A stretch of DNA of 64,000 nucleotides from Bacillota bacterium. Its GTDB lineage: Bacteria > Bacillota > Clostridia > Lachnospirales > Lachnospiraceae. The first letter of the stretch is position 1. Each line of letters begins with the position of its first letter. The position numbers and the translations under genes are program-made. Shown here piece by piece: positions 43,019 to 51,751 of this stretch. Where the stretch lies: positions 1-64,000 of the forward strand of contig JAEZMV010000015.1 of NCBI GenBank assembly GCA_023414875.1, written 5' to 3'. Below the pieces are notes generated by a model. That model made no database searches and had not been told where the DNA came from. It worked only from the letters and a program-made list of their open reading frames with translations.

Positions 43019-44344
43019 TTAAAACTCCTGTATTCCATCTTTTGTTACAATCGCATAGACATATTTCGGTATTATTGGCTTCTCATTTCCTATTACATAG
43101 GACTTTAACAGACGTTCCTTTGCTTCCATCAGTTTATTCTGATTATTCGCATATAGAGTAGCTATTGCCTCTCCTTTATTTACAGAATCTCCAAGCTTTT
43201 TATGAATTATTAGTCCGACACTTAAATCAATATTACTGTCTTTTGTTTCTCTTCCTCCTCCAAGAATTAGGGAAGTCATACCTACTTCATCTGTATGGAT
43301 ATAGCTTATGAAACCATCGGAAGGTGCCAACACATCTTCTTTTAAATCGGCTTTTTGGAAACACTCCGTATGATATACTGCTTCACTATTTCCTCCCTGA
43401 GCTTGAATAAACTCAGCCAGTTTGTCAAGTGCACTTTTATCTTCTATGGTTTGATACAACCTTCTGGTTGCTTCTTCCACATCGGTGGCAATTCCGGCAC
43501 CTACAAGCATATATGCTGCTAAGGTTATACTTACTTCTAATAAATCCTTGGGCCCGTTACCGTTTAGAGTGTCTATGGCTTCTATTACCTCTAAGGTATT
43601 ACCAACTGCATTTCCAAGCGGCTGATTCATATCCGTGATAACCGCATAGGTCTTTCTACCGGCTATGGTACCTATCTGAACCATTTCCTTCGCAAGCGCC
43701 AGAGAATCTTCATACTTTTTCATAAATGCACCGCTTCCGGTTTTAACATCCAAAACAATAACATCCGAACCGGCAGCTATTTTTTTACTCATAATACTGC
43801 TGGCGATCAATGATATATTATCAACGGTTGCAGTCACATCACGAAGCGCATATATTTTTTTATCCGCAGGTGCTAAATTGGCTGTCTGACCGACGATAGC
43901 CATGTTAATACGATTTACATTAGAAATGAACTGTTCCGTCGATATCGTAGTCGAAAAGCCCGGAAAGCTTTCAAGCTTATCGATGGTTCCTCCGGTATGG
44001 CCCAGTCCGCGTCCTGACATCTTTGCCACCGGAATTCCAAGTGCTGCAACCATGGGACTAAGAACCAGGGAGGTTTTATCACCTACACCGCCGGTGCTGT
44101 GTTTATCTACCTTTACTCCGTTAATTTGCGACAGGTCAAGTAAATCGCCACTATGAGCCATAGCAACCGTTAAGGCTGCCGTTTCTTCATGATCCATTCC
44201 GTTGATACAGACCGCCATTAGAAATGCTGACATTTGATAATCCGGAATTGCACCCTTTGTATATCCCTGAATGATATAATCTATCTCCTCTGCGGTTAAG
44301 TGCTCGTTATTTTTCTTTTTATTTATCAAATCATACATCTTCAT
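43019..44344 (-). CDS. pdp: Pyrimidine-nucleoside phosphorylase
   Basis: Phosphorolyses uridine and thymidine for pyrimidine salvage. The 441-residue protein has the N-terminal helical domain (TAEEIDYIIQGYTKGAIPDYQMSAFLMAV) and the phosphate-site signature KVDKHSTGGVGDKTSL near residues 80-95, then SGRGLGHTGGTIDKLES, IVLDVKTGSGAFMK and TDMNQPLGNAVGN. GGAGG stands 7 bases before the ATG. Confidence 0.95.
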   Translation of the reverse strand: MKMYDLINKKKNNEHLTAEEIDYIIQGYTKGAIPDYQMSAFLMAVCINGMDHEETAALTVAMAHSGDLLDLSQINGVKVDKHSTGGVGDKTSLVLSPMVAALGIPVAKMSGRGLGHTGGTIDKLESFPGFSTTISTEQFISNVNRINMAIVGQTANLAPADKKIYALRDVTATVDNISLIASSIMSKKIAAGSDVIVLDVKTGSGAFMKKYEDSLALAKEMVQIGTIAGRKTYAVITDMNQPLGNAVGNTLEVIEAIDTLNGNGPKDLLEVSITLAAYMLVGAGIATDVEEATRRLYQTIEDKSALDKLAEFIQAQGGNSEAVYHTECFQKADLKEDVLAPSDGFISYIHTDEVGMTSLILGGGRETKDSNIDLSVGLIIHKKLGDSVNKGEAIATLYANNQNKLMEAKERLLKSYVIGNEKPIIPKYVYAIVTKDGIQEF

Positions 44345-44568
44345 AAGTTAACCTCCGTTAAAAGTACATGCTAATATAAAATATTATACTGCTGAAAGAA
44401 TAATACTATTATATACTATTCTTTAAAAAAAGCCTATCATAAATCATAGAAAATCCCTCAAATCGATAACTGCTTTCATAATTAGGAAGCATTTCTCCCA
44501 GGTCTAATGCTTTAGACTCGGATTAGGCCAAACTGTAACCTTAATCACACGATTTTTAGGATAAATGA

Positions 44569-44597
44569 TTGACTAATACAATGAAAAAGGATAAAAT
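44569..44597 (+). promoter_or_regulatory. Sigma-A promoter of the DAHP synthase gene
   Basis: TTGACT (44569-44574) and TAAAAT (44592-44597) with 17 bases between, 30 bases before the start codon. The preceding stretch contains a small TCTAA-TGCT-TTAGA hairpin at about 44502 but no recognisable T-box. Confidence 0.75.
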
Positions 44598-44627
44598 AAA
44601 TCAATTAAAAATGAGGAGATTGATAAA

Positions 44628-45656
44628 ATGAGTTTTAAATTTGTTAAGGAAGTTATATCTCCGGAGGAATTGGTACAGGCATATCCTCTACCAGCTAAAG
44701 ATGTTCTTCGGAAAAAAGAAAGAGATAAGCAGATAAAAGATGTTATTACGGGTGCCTCAGATAAATTTCTCGTTATTATAGGTCCTTGCTCAGCAGACAA
44801 TGAGGATGCTGTTTGTGATTATATCTCAAGACTAGCTAAGGTACAGGAGAAGGTTGCCGATAAGGTAATATTGATTCCTCGTATTTATACAAATAAACCC
44901 AGAACCACCGGAGAAGGCTACAAAGGAATTGTTCATCAGCCGGATCCGGAAAAAGAGCCTGATTTGCAGGAAGGATTAATTGCTATGAGAAAGATGCATC
45001 TTCGCGCGATTGCAGAAAGCGGGCTTACTGCAGCGGATGAAATGCTCTATCCTGAAAACTGGCCTTATGTAGAAGATATTCTCTCCTATGTTGCAGTCGG
45101 AGCCCGTTCTGTCGAGGATCAGCAACACAGACTCACCATAAGCGGTATGGATGTTCCGGCCGGTATGAAGAACCCGACCAGTGGAGATTTCTCTGTTATG
45201 TTAAATTCCGTTGTGGCAGCTCAGGCAAGCCATACCTTCCTATACCGTACCTGGGAAGTAAATACCTCAGGTAATCCGTTAGCTCATACAATCCTTAGAG
45301 GTGCGGTAAACAAACATGGACAATCCCTTCCCAATTATCATTATGAGGACTTAAACCTACTTTTTTCCATGTTCGAAAAACGAGATATTATAAATCCGGC
45401 GACCATCGTTGATGCAAATCATGCAAATTCAAACAAACTCTATAAGGAGCAGACACGTATTGTAAAGGAAGTTCTACATAGCCGCAGATTATCTTCTGAT
45501 ATCGCAGCTATGGTTAAGGGCGTTATGGTAGAAAGCTATATAGTAGGTGGCACCCAAAAGGTATCCGATCATGTATACGGTAAATCCATTACAGATCCTT
45601 GTCTTGGATGGGAGGATTCAGAAAAGCTGATTTATACGATAGCGGACAGTATTTAA
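44628..45656 (+). CDS. aroF: 3-deoxy-7-phosphoheptulonate (DAHP) synthase, class I
   Basis: First enzyme of the shikimate pathway, joining PEP and erythrose 4-phosphate. The 342-residue protein is of the AroFGH type: IIGPCSADNEDAV near residue 50, RIYTNKPRTTGEGYKG, DEMLYPENW, VGARSVEDQQHR, GMKNPTSGD, VDANHANSNK and a C-terminal GTQKVSDHVYGKSITDPCLGW. GGAG lies 9 bases before the ATG. Single plus-strand gene with its own promoter and terminator inserted in the xerD-pdp neighbourhood. The feedback amino acid cannot be told from sequence. Confidence 0.94.
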   Translation: MSFKFVKEVISPEELVQAYPLPAKDVLRKKERDKQIKDVITGASDKFLVIIGPCSADNEDAVCDYISRLAKVQEKVADKVILIPRIYTNKPRTTGEGYKGIVHQPDPEKEPDLQEGLIAMRKMHLRAIAESGLTAADEMLYPENWPYVEDILSYVAVGARSVEDQQHRLTISGMDVPAGMKNPTSGDFSVMLNSVVAAQASHTFLYRTWEVNTSGNPLAHTILRGAVNKHGQSLPNYHYEDLNLLFSMFEKRDIINPATIVDANHANSNKLYKEQTRIVKEVLHSRRLSSDIAAMVKGVMVESYIVGGTQKVSDHVYGKSITDPCLGWEDSEKLIYTIADSI

Positions 45657-45671
45657 TGGAAAGACATAATT

Positions 45672-45701
45672 TAAGGGAGTGTTCAGGCACTCCCTTTTTA
45701 T
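45672..45701 (+). terminator. Terminator of the DAHP synthase gene
   Basis: AAGGGAGTG pairs with CACTCCCTT over a 6-base loop and runs into TTTATT. The convergent truncated acetyltransferase gene ends at its edge. Confidence 0.85.
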
Positions 45702-45916
45702 TATCCTTTTAATTCGTCTTTTACAAAGCCATGAATAAACCTAATTGCTTCTTCCCCATCAATTGCTGCATATGTGATTCGCTGTTCATCCTCTAATGTA
45801 GTTGAATACCAGTCATTCACTACAAAATCAGATTCCCTTTCCTCCATAATTATGGACGTCAACATCTCATCGCACATATCTGCTAACGATTTGTCTGCCA
45901 CTCGTAATATTTTCAT
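45701..45916 (-). pseudogene. N-terminal remnant of a GNAT acetyltransferase
   Basis: 71 residues (MKILRVADKSLADMCDEML to EAIRFIHGFVKDELKG) that read like the first two strands and helices of a GNAT N-acetyltransferase. The acetyl-CoA loop and the rest of the fold, some 80 residues, are missing: a stop codon falls right at the DAHP synthase terminator. It is probably a gene truncated by rearrangement. The family call is moderate because the diagnostic half is absent; a small intact protein is the alternative. Confidence 0.5.
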
Positions 45917-46036
45917 ATTCTATTCCCACATGTTTAGATAACTGTACGATTATTATTTTACTATTTTATATCTTACTGAATAGTTTTTATTGTAATTCAA
46001 TAAGCTCAATGGATTCAATTGGACCTTCGCTTCAGA

Positions 46037-46912
46037 TTAAGCCCTTGGATGTGTATTCATATATACTTCCCTACTGTTCTTATGATTCTGAGACAGGTAA
46101 AGCTGTGTTGTCGTAATATCTGCATGTCCTAAGAATTCTTGTACACTTCCAAGGTCCGCCCCGTTATCAATCAAATGGGCGGCAAAGGAATGCCTTATGG
46201 AATTCGGGTTGATCTCTGTAAAACCTACCTGCTTGGCATACGACTTAAGTATCTTCCATAAGCCCTGTCTGCTTAATTGTTCACCCAGGGTATTTAAAAA
46301 TAAATAATCGCTGTTATTTCTGTCAAAGCTATCCTTTCGGATGGCAAGATAATCCTGAATTGCTGCTTTGGCAGACTTTCCAAAGGGTATCGTTCGCTCC
46401 CTTCGTTCTTTACAGGTTACATATCTTGCTGCGATATTAATATCCGAAACCTTCAAGGTAATTAATTCAGAAACCTTAATACCGGTAGCGTATAAAAGCT
46501 CTAAAATAGCTTTATCGCGAATTCCTTTTTTGGTCTTCGGATTTGGGAGTTGAAGCAATTTGTCCACAAGGTTAGTCGCGAGAATCTGTCGAGGTTTCTT
46601 CTGAACCTTTGGAGGTTTAATCCGTTCTGAGGGGTCACCCGTAATTATTCCTTGCTTTAAAAGGTATAGCAAAAAAGCTTTCATTGCAGCAATATTCCTG
46701 GATACCGAAGCCGGTGACAGTCCTTCTTTTTCCAAAATCAGAATATAGGAATTCAAATTGGTCTCACTGATTTTAGCAACTGAGTTGATGCTTTGATTCT
46801 TCAAAAATACCTGTAGCTTTTTTAAATCATTATGATAAGCCTGTAATGTATTTTTTGAGGAATTCTTAACTTCCTCTAGATATCTGATGAAATCCAGGAT
46901 ATATTGTTCCAT
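46037..46912 (-). CDS. xerD: Tyrosine recombinase of the XerC/XerD family, altered active site
   Basis: 291-residue recombinase with a SAM-like N-terminal domain (LDFIRYLEEVKNSSKNTLQAYHNDL) and a catalytic domain. Nucleophile Tyr272 (TTQLYLS), His263 (LGHADI), Arg240 (IRHSFAAHL) and the strand lysine near 168 are present. The first catalytic arginine, normally in ATGLRVSEL, is Lys146 (ATGIKVSEL), and the HxxR histidine is Asn237 (NSIRH). The xerD position next to spoIIM fits the chromosome-dimer resolvase, but these changes may reduce activity. AAGGAGG lies 7 bases before the ATG. Confidence 0.85.
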   Translation of the reverse strand: MEQYILDFIRYLEEVKNSSKNTLQAYHNDLKKLQVFLKNQSINSVAKISETNLNSYILILEKEGLSPASVSRNIAAMKAFLLYLLKQGIITGDPSERIKPPKVQKKPRQILATNLVDKLLQLPNPKTKKGIRDKAILELLYATGIKVSELITLKVSDINIAARYVTCKERRERTIPFGKSAKAAIQDYLAIRKDSFDRNNSDYLFLNTLGEQLSRQGLWKILKSYAKQVGFTEINPNSIRHSFAAHLIDNGADLGSVQEFLGHADITTTQLYLSQNHKNSREVYMNTHPRA

Positions 46913-46963
46913 TTACAACCTCCTTTACCCATAAAGATCCTTACAACAATCAATAATTATGAA

Positions 46964-47575
46964 TTATATAAATAGACCCATAGTTTTCTTAAGAATAAAT
47001 GCTCCTGCATAAGCTTCTAAAAAGCTTCCGACCAATAATGCAGCAGCAAGTATTAATATGATAGCAATTTTTGATTTAATCAGTCTTGATACTTCACTGA
47101 TACGGGTGTGGTTTTCATGATAAATCGATCTGCAAAGCTCATAACCTTTATATAAGCAGATTAACGCAATGGGCAGATATAATAATCCATGAGGAAATAT
47201 ATAAACTAAAATCAACAAAATACCTTTGGCTCCAAATTGCATGGTTACTGCCGATATGAAGAAACCTGAAAAAAATCCGAAGGAGGTTATCTTAAAAGCC
47301 ATATAAGGGACTCCAAGAATCGTTATACTTAAAAGCCAGAAGACCAAAAAATCTCCAAAATTATTACTGAGAACATATCGGAACAAACCGGCATAGTCAA
47401 TATCATTCGTAGATATCTCGGCAAATACATTTTCTTTAAAATCAAGCATTTTCTGTTGATAATTATCCTTAAAAATATTCGCACATAGGATACCGAGAAA
47501 TAATCCAATAACTAACAAAATAATTGATATCTGAACGATACTTAATTGATGTAATTGTAATTTTAACCGCTTCAT
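46964..47575 (-). CDS. spoIIM: Stage II sporulation protein M
   Basis: Membrane component of the SpoIIDMP complex that remodels peptidoglycan during engulfment. The 203-residue protein has five to six membrane segments and the family core NNFGDFLVFWLLSITILGVP and IFPHGLLYLPIALICLYKG near the middle. AGGAT precedes the ATG. It supports an endospore-forming host and lies in the order nudix-spoIIM-xerD typical of clostridia. Confidence 0.92.
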   Translation of the reverse strand: MKRLKLQLHQLSIVQISIILLVIGLFLGILCANIFKDNYQQKMLDFKENVFAEISTNDIDYAGLFRYVLSNNFGDFLVFWLLSITILGVPYMAFKITSFGFFSGFFISAVTMQFGAKGILLILVYIFPHGLLYLPIALICLYKGYELCRSIYHENHTRISEVSRLIKSKIAIILILAAALLVGSFLEAYAGAFILKKTMGLFI

Positions 47576-47643
47576 TTTTCATCCTGCCTGACATTTCATA
47601 TATAAAATACATATGACAGGAAAGTGAAATTAGAACAAGCTTG

Positions 47644-48180
47644 CTAATTAATCTGGAGCTTCGTTTTATAAGCCAGAATTGCAGCTACTGTTTTTGCATC
47701 TTTTATCGAACCGTCGAATATCATATTGATTAATTCGTCCACGGAGTGTTTCTCAGTCGTTACAAATTCGTCTTCATCAAGGTTCTGTCTGGATGGAGTA
47801 ATACCGGTTGTATAATAGATACAAATCTTTTCATTACTGAAGGCCACCGTTGTAAATACATCAATCAAGTGGTACACCTCGCCAGCCTTATATCCAGTTT
47901 CTTCTTCACATTCCCGAATCGCACAGGTAAGGTTATCTTCTCCTTGATTTAAGCCTCCTGCCGGAATCTCAAGGGTATACTGATCTATAGCATTGCGATA
48001 TTGACGAACCATCAGTATCTTACCATCCTCACAAACAGGAACCATGGCGGAAGCACCACGGTGATTAATAAAATCAAAGTTGGTTAATTTTCCTCCATCT
48101 ATTTGGATGGTATCGCAGTAATAATCTATAATTGCTCCTTTATGAACCAAATCTCTTTTTAATCGTGTGTACTGACTCAT
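47644..48180 (-). CDS. Nudix hydrolase, ADP-ribose pyrophosphatase type
   Basis: 178-residue hydrolase cleaving ADP-ribose or similar nucleoside diphosphate compounds. The Nudix box is GGLNQGEDNLTCAIRECEEETGY at about residues 75-97 (G-x5-E-x7-REx2EExGY), preceded by LEIPAG, as in ADP-ribose pyrophosphatases. AAGGAG stands 8 bases before the ATG. Between proC (27 bases) and spoIIM. Confidence 0.9.
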   Translation of the reverse strand: MSQYTRLKRDLVHKGAIIDYYCDTIQIDGGKLTNFDFINHRGASAMVPVCEDGKILMVRQYRNAIDQYTLEIPAGGLNQGEDNLTCAIRECEEETGYKAGEVYHLIDVFTTVAFSNEKICIYYTTGITPSRQNLDEDEFVTTEKHSVDELINMIFDGSIKDAKTVAAILAYKTKLQIN

Positions 48181-48207
48181 GTGATAGCTCCTTTTGCCAT
48201 AACTGAT

Positions 48208-49014
48208 TTATTTTTTAAGGCTTAAATTTACTGCTTTCTCGTAACAGGCATCGGAAGCCTTCATAATAGCATTACGAAAACCATGTTCCTCCAGTGCTTT
48301 CACTCCGGCAATGGTAGTTCCACCCGGAGAGCATACGTTATCCTTTAATTTTCCCGGATGATCGCCAGTTTCCAACACCATAGCCGCTGCTCCCAGTACA
48401 GTTTGAGCTGCCAAGGTATAAGCTTTATCTCTCGGAATACCGTAGCTTACAACACTGTCTGCCAAGGCTTCAATAAACATATATACATAAGCCGGGGAAC
48501 TGCCACTGGCACAAATCACCGCATTCATGTAGCTTTCATCAAAAACCTCAAATTTTCCAAAGGATCGAAAGAATCGATCAATGATCTCCTTTTCCTCCTT
48601 ATAAAAGTTATCCTTTGAGTAACTAACTCCGGTCATACCTTTTAATACCATTGCCGGAGTATTCGGCATAGCTCTAACGACACGGATCTCCGAAGTTAAG
48701 GAGTTCTTAATTGCTTCAATCGTAATGCCTGCAGCAATTGATATAATAATCTGATCCTTTGTAATGGTTCCTTTTATCTGTTCCAAAACCTGATGAAAAA
48801 ATTGTGGTTTGATTGCCAGCACCAGATATTTGCATCGACTAGCTACTGCAGCATTATCCTCTAAAAAGTGAATACCAGTCTCCTTAAAAACATACTCATT
48901 TCTTGCAACTGAAGCATCTGTAAATAATACTTCTTCATTTCCAAAAGTACTTCCAGCAGCTTTTAATAAAGGGTAACCCATGTTACCGGCTCCAATAAAT
49001 CCAAACAATGCCAT
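48208..49014 (-). CDS. proC: Pyrroline-5-carboxylate reductase
   Basis: Last step of proline synthesis, NAD(P)H reduction of pyrroline-5-carboxylate. The 268-residue protein has the dinucleotide loop GFIGAGNMGYPLLKA, VRAMPNTPAMVLKGM and the C-terminal signature LKDNVCSPGGTTIAGVKALEEHGF. Its partner enzymes proB and proA are encoded separately at 58-61.5 kb. Confidence 0.95.
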   Translation of the reverse strand: MALFGFIGAGNMGYPLLKAAGSTFGNEEVLFTDASVARNEYVFKETGIHFLEDNAAVASRCKYLVLAIKPQFFHQVLEQIKGTITKDQIIISIAAGITIEAIKNSLTSEIRVVRAMPNTPAMVLKGMTGVSYSKDNFYKEEKEIIDRFFRSFGKFEVFDESYMNAVICASGSSPAYVYMFIEALADSVVSYGIPRDKAYTLAAQTVLGAAAMVLETGDHPGKLKDNVCSPGGTTIAGVKALEEHGFRNAIMKASDACYEKAVNLSLKK

Positions 49015-49092
49015 GTTAATCCTTCTTTCTTAATTTCCAGTCAATTGTCTTGTCAAACACCTTGCTGATATTTTAACATATAAATTTAAGAA

Positions 49093-49131
49093 TAGGTAGT
49101 GTTTTAACAAAAAATTGTCAAACACTACCTA
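49093..49131 (-). terminator. Hairpin after the aspB-like gene
   Basis: TAGGTAGTGTTT pairs with AAACACTACCTA over a 15-base loop, 15 bases past the stop codon. The T tract is weak. Confidence 0.55.
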
Positions 49132-49146
49132 ATTTATTATGTATTA

Positions 49147-50346
49147 TTATACGAGTTTATCCAGAAAAGCTTCAATTCGATCAAGTCCCTTGATTATCTG
49201 TTCCATAGAAATTGCATAGGATAAACGAATATGATCTGCAAAGCCAAAATCTTCACAAGGGATTACTGCTACATTGTAATCTTCTATAAAGATTTTAGCC
49301 AGCTGATTAACATCTCCTACTTTTGCACCGTTGTATTCTTTATCAAGAGTCTTGCTAATATCAACAAACAGATAAAATGCACCCTGAGGCTTTAACGCGG
49401 AGATCAGTTTCATGCTTGATACTCTCTCGTGCATATATTCTCTTCGTTTATTAAATTCTGCATGCATCTTGTATACCGAATCCTGAGGACCTATCAATGC
49501 TTCGTAAGCTGCTTTTTGTGCTATGGAATTCGGATTTGAGGTCTGATGACTTTGAACACTACCCATTAATTTAGCAATCTCTGGGGATGAACCGGTAAAA
49601 CCAATTCTCCATCCAGTCATGGAGTAACTTTTTGCTACACCACTGCAGGTAATAGTTCGTTTATAGATTTCATCGTTCAAGGAGGCTATACTGATTGCTT
49701 CTCCCCCATCATAAATCAGATTTTCATACATTTCATCAGATACTACATAAAAATCTTTACGAACTGCAACCTCTGCGATTGCTTCAAGTTCTTCTCTGGT
49801 ATAAAGCATACCGGAGGGATTGCTTGGGGAATTTAATATCAATGCTTTTGTTTTATCCGTACATGCTGCTTCGATCTGTGCTGCAGTAACTTTATAATTT
49901 TGCTCTTTCTCGGCCCTAACAAACACGGGGATACCGTCTGCAAGTTTTACAATCTCCGGATAACTCAGCCAATAAGGAGTAGGTATAATGACTTCATCTC
50001 CCGGGTTACATAAAGCTTCAAATATATTAGTCAGTGAATGCTTACCTCCATTACTAACAACTATTTGATTTGGCTCATACTTAATTTTGTTAAATTTTAA
50101 AAACTTTTCACATACTGCTTTTCTTAATTCCAGCGTCCCTTCAGCTGGAGTATACTTGGTAAATCCATCATGAATAGCTTTAATTGCTGCATCACATATG
50201 TTATCCGGGGTATTAAAATCAGGCTCACCAGCCCCAAATCCGACAACATCGATACCTTTACTCATTAATTCTTTTGCTTTTGCAGTAATCGCTAAGGTTG
50301 AAGAGGGTTTCACTGCCTGTGCTTTTTTTGATAATGTTAATGCCAT
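49147..50346 (-). CDS. aspB: Class I/II aminotransferase (aspartate aminotransferase-like)
   Basis: PLP aminotransferase closest to Bacillus AspB, moving the amino group of aspartate (or an aromatic amino acid) to 2-oxoglutarate. The 399-residue protein has VVGFGAGEPDFNTP, NILNS-type ILNSPSNPSGML, DEMYENLIYDG and the PLP lysine in GVAKSYSMTGWRIGF. The ATG of MALTLSKK follows a GGTGG site by 5 bases; a GTG three codons earlier overlaps that site. Stand-alone gene. Confidence 0.88.
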   Translation of the reverse strand: MALTLSKKAQAVKPSSTLAITAKAKELMSKGIDVVGFGAGEPDFNTPDNICDAAIKAIHDGFTKYTPAEGTLELRKAVCEKFLKFNKIKYEPNQIVVSNGGKHSLTNIFEALCNPGDEVIIPTPYWLSYPEIVKLADGIPVFVRAEKEQNYKVTAAQIEAACTDKTKALILNSPSNPSGMLYTREELEAIAEVAVRKDFYVVSDEMYENLIYDGGEAISIASLNDEIYKRTITCSGVAKSYSMTGWRIGFTGSSPEIAKLMGSVQSHQTSNPNSIAQKAAYEALIGPQDSVYKMHAEFNKRREYMHERVSSMKLISALKPQGAFYLFVDISKTLDKEYNGAKVGDVNQLAKIFIEDYNVAVIPCEDFGFADHIRLSYAISMEQIIKGLDRIEAFLDKLV

Positions 50347-50741
50347 TGTATCCACCGTCCTTTTTTAATTTTTATATTAGCTAATTAAGAATTCATATAT
50401 AACGGTTATTGTTTCATATAATTATAATAGAATTCATTACGTTAATTACTCTGGAGCTTAATTTTTTAACTTTTACCCCAGTACATTCTTAATTATTTAA
50501 ATTCATACTATATGATATCTTAACTTTAATAATATGTACTTTCGAAATCTTTATCATTGTAATATATCCATTTCAATAATGCAACATAAATTTCTTAAAA
50601 ATTCAAAAAAAGTATTTTGTACCGCTTTCATATGTACGTCATACACGGAATTATTGTGCAAATTGTGCATAATATAAATTTATGGGAGTCTAACTGTTCC
50701 TTTCATTTCTTAAGCAAGTTCAGAATACTATTCTATGCGAG
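50347..50741. other. Gene-free stretch before the aspB-like gene
   Basis: Very AT-rich. The motif TTGTGCA occurs twice in close succession near 50655-50670. No reading frame, RNA gene or clear promoter recognised. Confidence 0.4.
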
Positions 50742-50772
50742 AAAAAAGACCTCACAAATTGTGGGGTCTTCT
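50742..50772 (-). terminator. Terminator of the methyltransferase gene
   Basis: AAGACCCCACAA pairs with TTGTGAGGTCTT (one G-T pair) and is followed on the minus strand by TTTTTTC, 24 bases past the stop codon. Confidence 0.85.
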
Positions 50773-50795
50773 TATGTATGAAACATAATCAATTA

Positions 50796-51500
50796 TTACT
50801 TTATACCAATTACAATTAATTCTGATGCTGGTTCAATACCTATTTCGTTCAATCTTGAAGCCAATACCTCAAATTCCTTTCGATATGTTTCATATTGTGG
50901 TTTATCCTTTATTCGTTCAATTTGTGTTTGATAACGCTGAATAATTTGCTCAACCGGAAGCCCTTCGTCAGACATATCATATTCATAAACAAGACTATGA
51001 AGCTTATTAAGTCCAACGTTCTCAGCTATACTTAGGATATCCTGTTTTAAAAAGGTTTTGTTATGGTATATACCAAGAATTCGATCAATTTCTGCACCAA
51101 AATGATGAATATAAACATGTGATAACTGTCTCTCTCGTTGTTCGTCACTGAACATTTCATTAATAATAAAAGTACCTCCCGGCTTTAACACACGAAACAT
51201 TTCACCTAAGGTTTTATCTATATTCACAAGATGATGTAATGTATTCGATATAGCTACCGTATCAAAGGTATTGTCCTCATATGGAATATATTCGTTCGAT
51301 ACAATTTTAAAATTAACCTTATCGGATTGGATATTCTTATTTGCCGCTTCTATGGCTTTATCATTGGAATCAATTCCGATGATTTTATTATAATCCTTTA
51401 GCTCCTCCATCAGTATCTCTACAAAGCTTCCATCACCTGTTCCAACATCCAATACCGTTCCACCGGAGATATCCCCAAGAAACTCTTTTAATTTATTCAT
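50796..51500 (-). CDS. Class I SAM-dependent methyltransferase
   Basis: 234-residue methyltransferase of unknown substrate. The SAM-binding loop is VLDVGTGDGSFVE near residues 16-28, followed by IIGIDSNDKAIEAA, NTFDTVAISNTLHHL and FRVLKPGGTFIINEMF, the UbiE/type 11 pattern. AGGTGG precedes the ATG. It is a single-gene unit with its own promoter and terminator. Confidence 0.85.
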   Translation of the reverse strand: MNKLKEFLGDISGGTVLDVGTGDGSFVEILMEELKDYNKIIGIDSNDKAIEAANKNIQSDKVNFKIVSNEYIPYEDNTFDTVAISNTLHHLVNIDKTLGEMFRVLKPGGTFIINEMFSDEQRERQLSHVYIHHFGAEIDRILGIYHNKTFLKQDILSIAENVGLNKLHSLVYEYDMSDEGLPVEQIIQRYQTQIERIKDKPQYETYRKEFEVLASRLNEIGIEPASELIVIGIK

Positions 51501-51528
51501 ACTTCCACCTACTTCTCCTGCGTAATTT

Positions 51529-51555
51529 GTATTACATATACTTAGTTAATGTCAA
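51529..51555 (-). promoter_or_regulatory. Candidate promoter of the methyltransferase gene
   Basis: TTGACA (51550-51555) and TAATAC (51529-51534) on the minus strand; the 15-base spacer is short, so the exact -10 box is uncertain. Confidence 0.4.
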
Positions 51556-51633
51556 GTACACTATATTTAACATAATAATACAAAAACTCACTATAATCAA
51601 ATGAAATAATCAGCTTTTAAATATATTAAAAAG

Positions 51634-51676
51634 GGCAAAAAAAGGGGCATAGAATACTAATATGTATTCTATACCC
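51634..51676 (-). terminator. Terminator after rny
   Basis: AGGGTATAGAATAC pairs with GTATTCTATGCCC and is followed on the minus strand by CTTTTTTTG, about 75 bases past the rny stop. Confidence 0.85.
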
Positions 51677-51751
51677 TAATTTCTGGATTAATCACAAATC
51701 CTTATTTCTTATAATTATTATAAGATTTTTACATTGTCTGAATAGTTGGAG

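Noticed and set aside
44345..44627. T-box or other riboswitch before the DAHP synthase gene
   Set aside because: No T-box core sequence was found, and the promoter at 44569-44597 starts transcription only about 25 bases before the gene.
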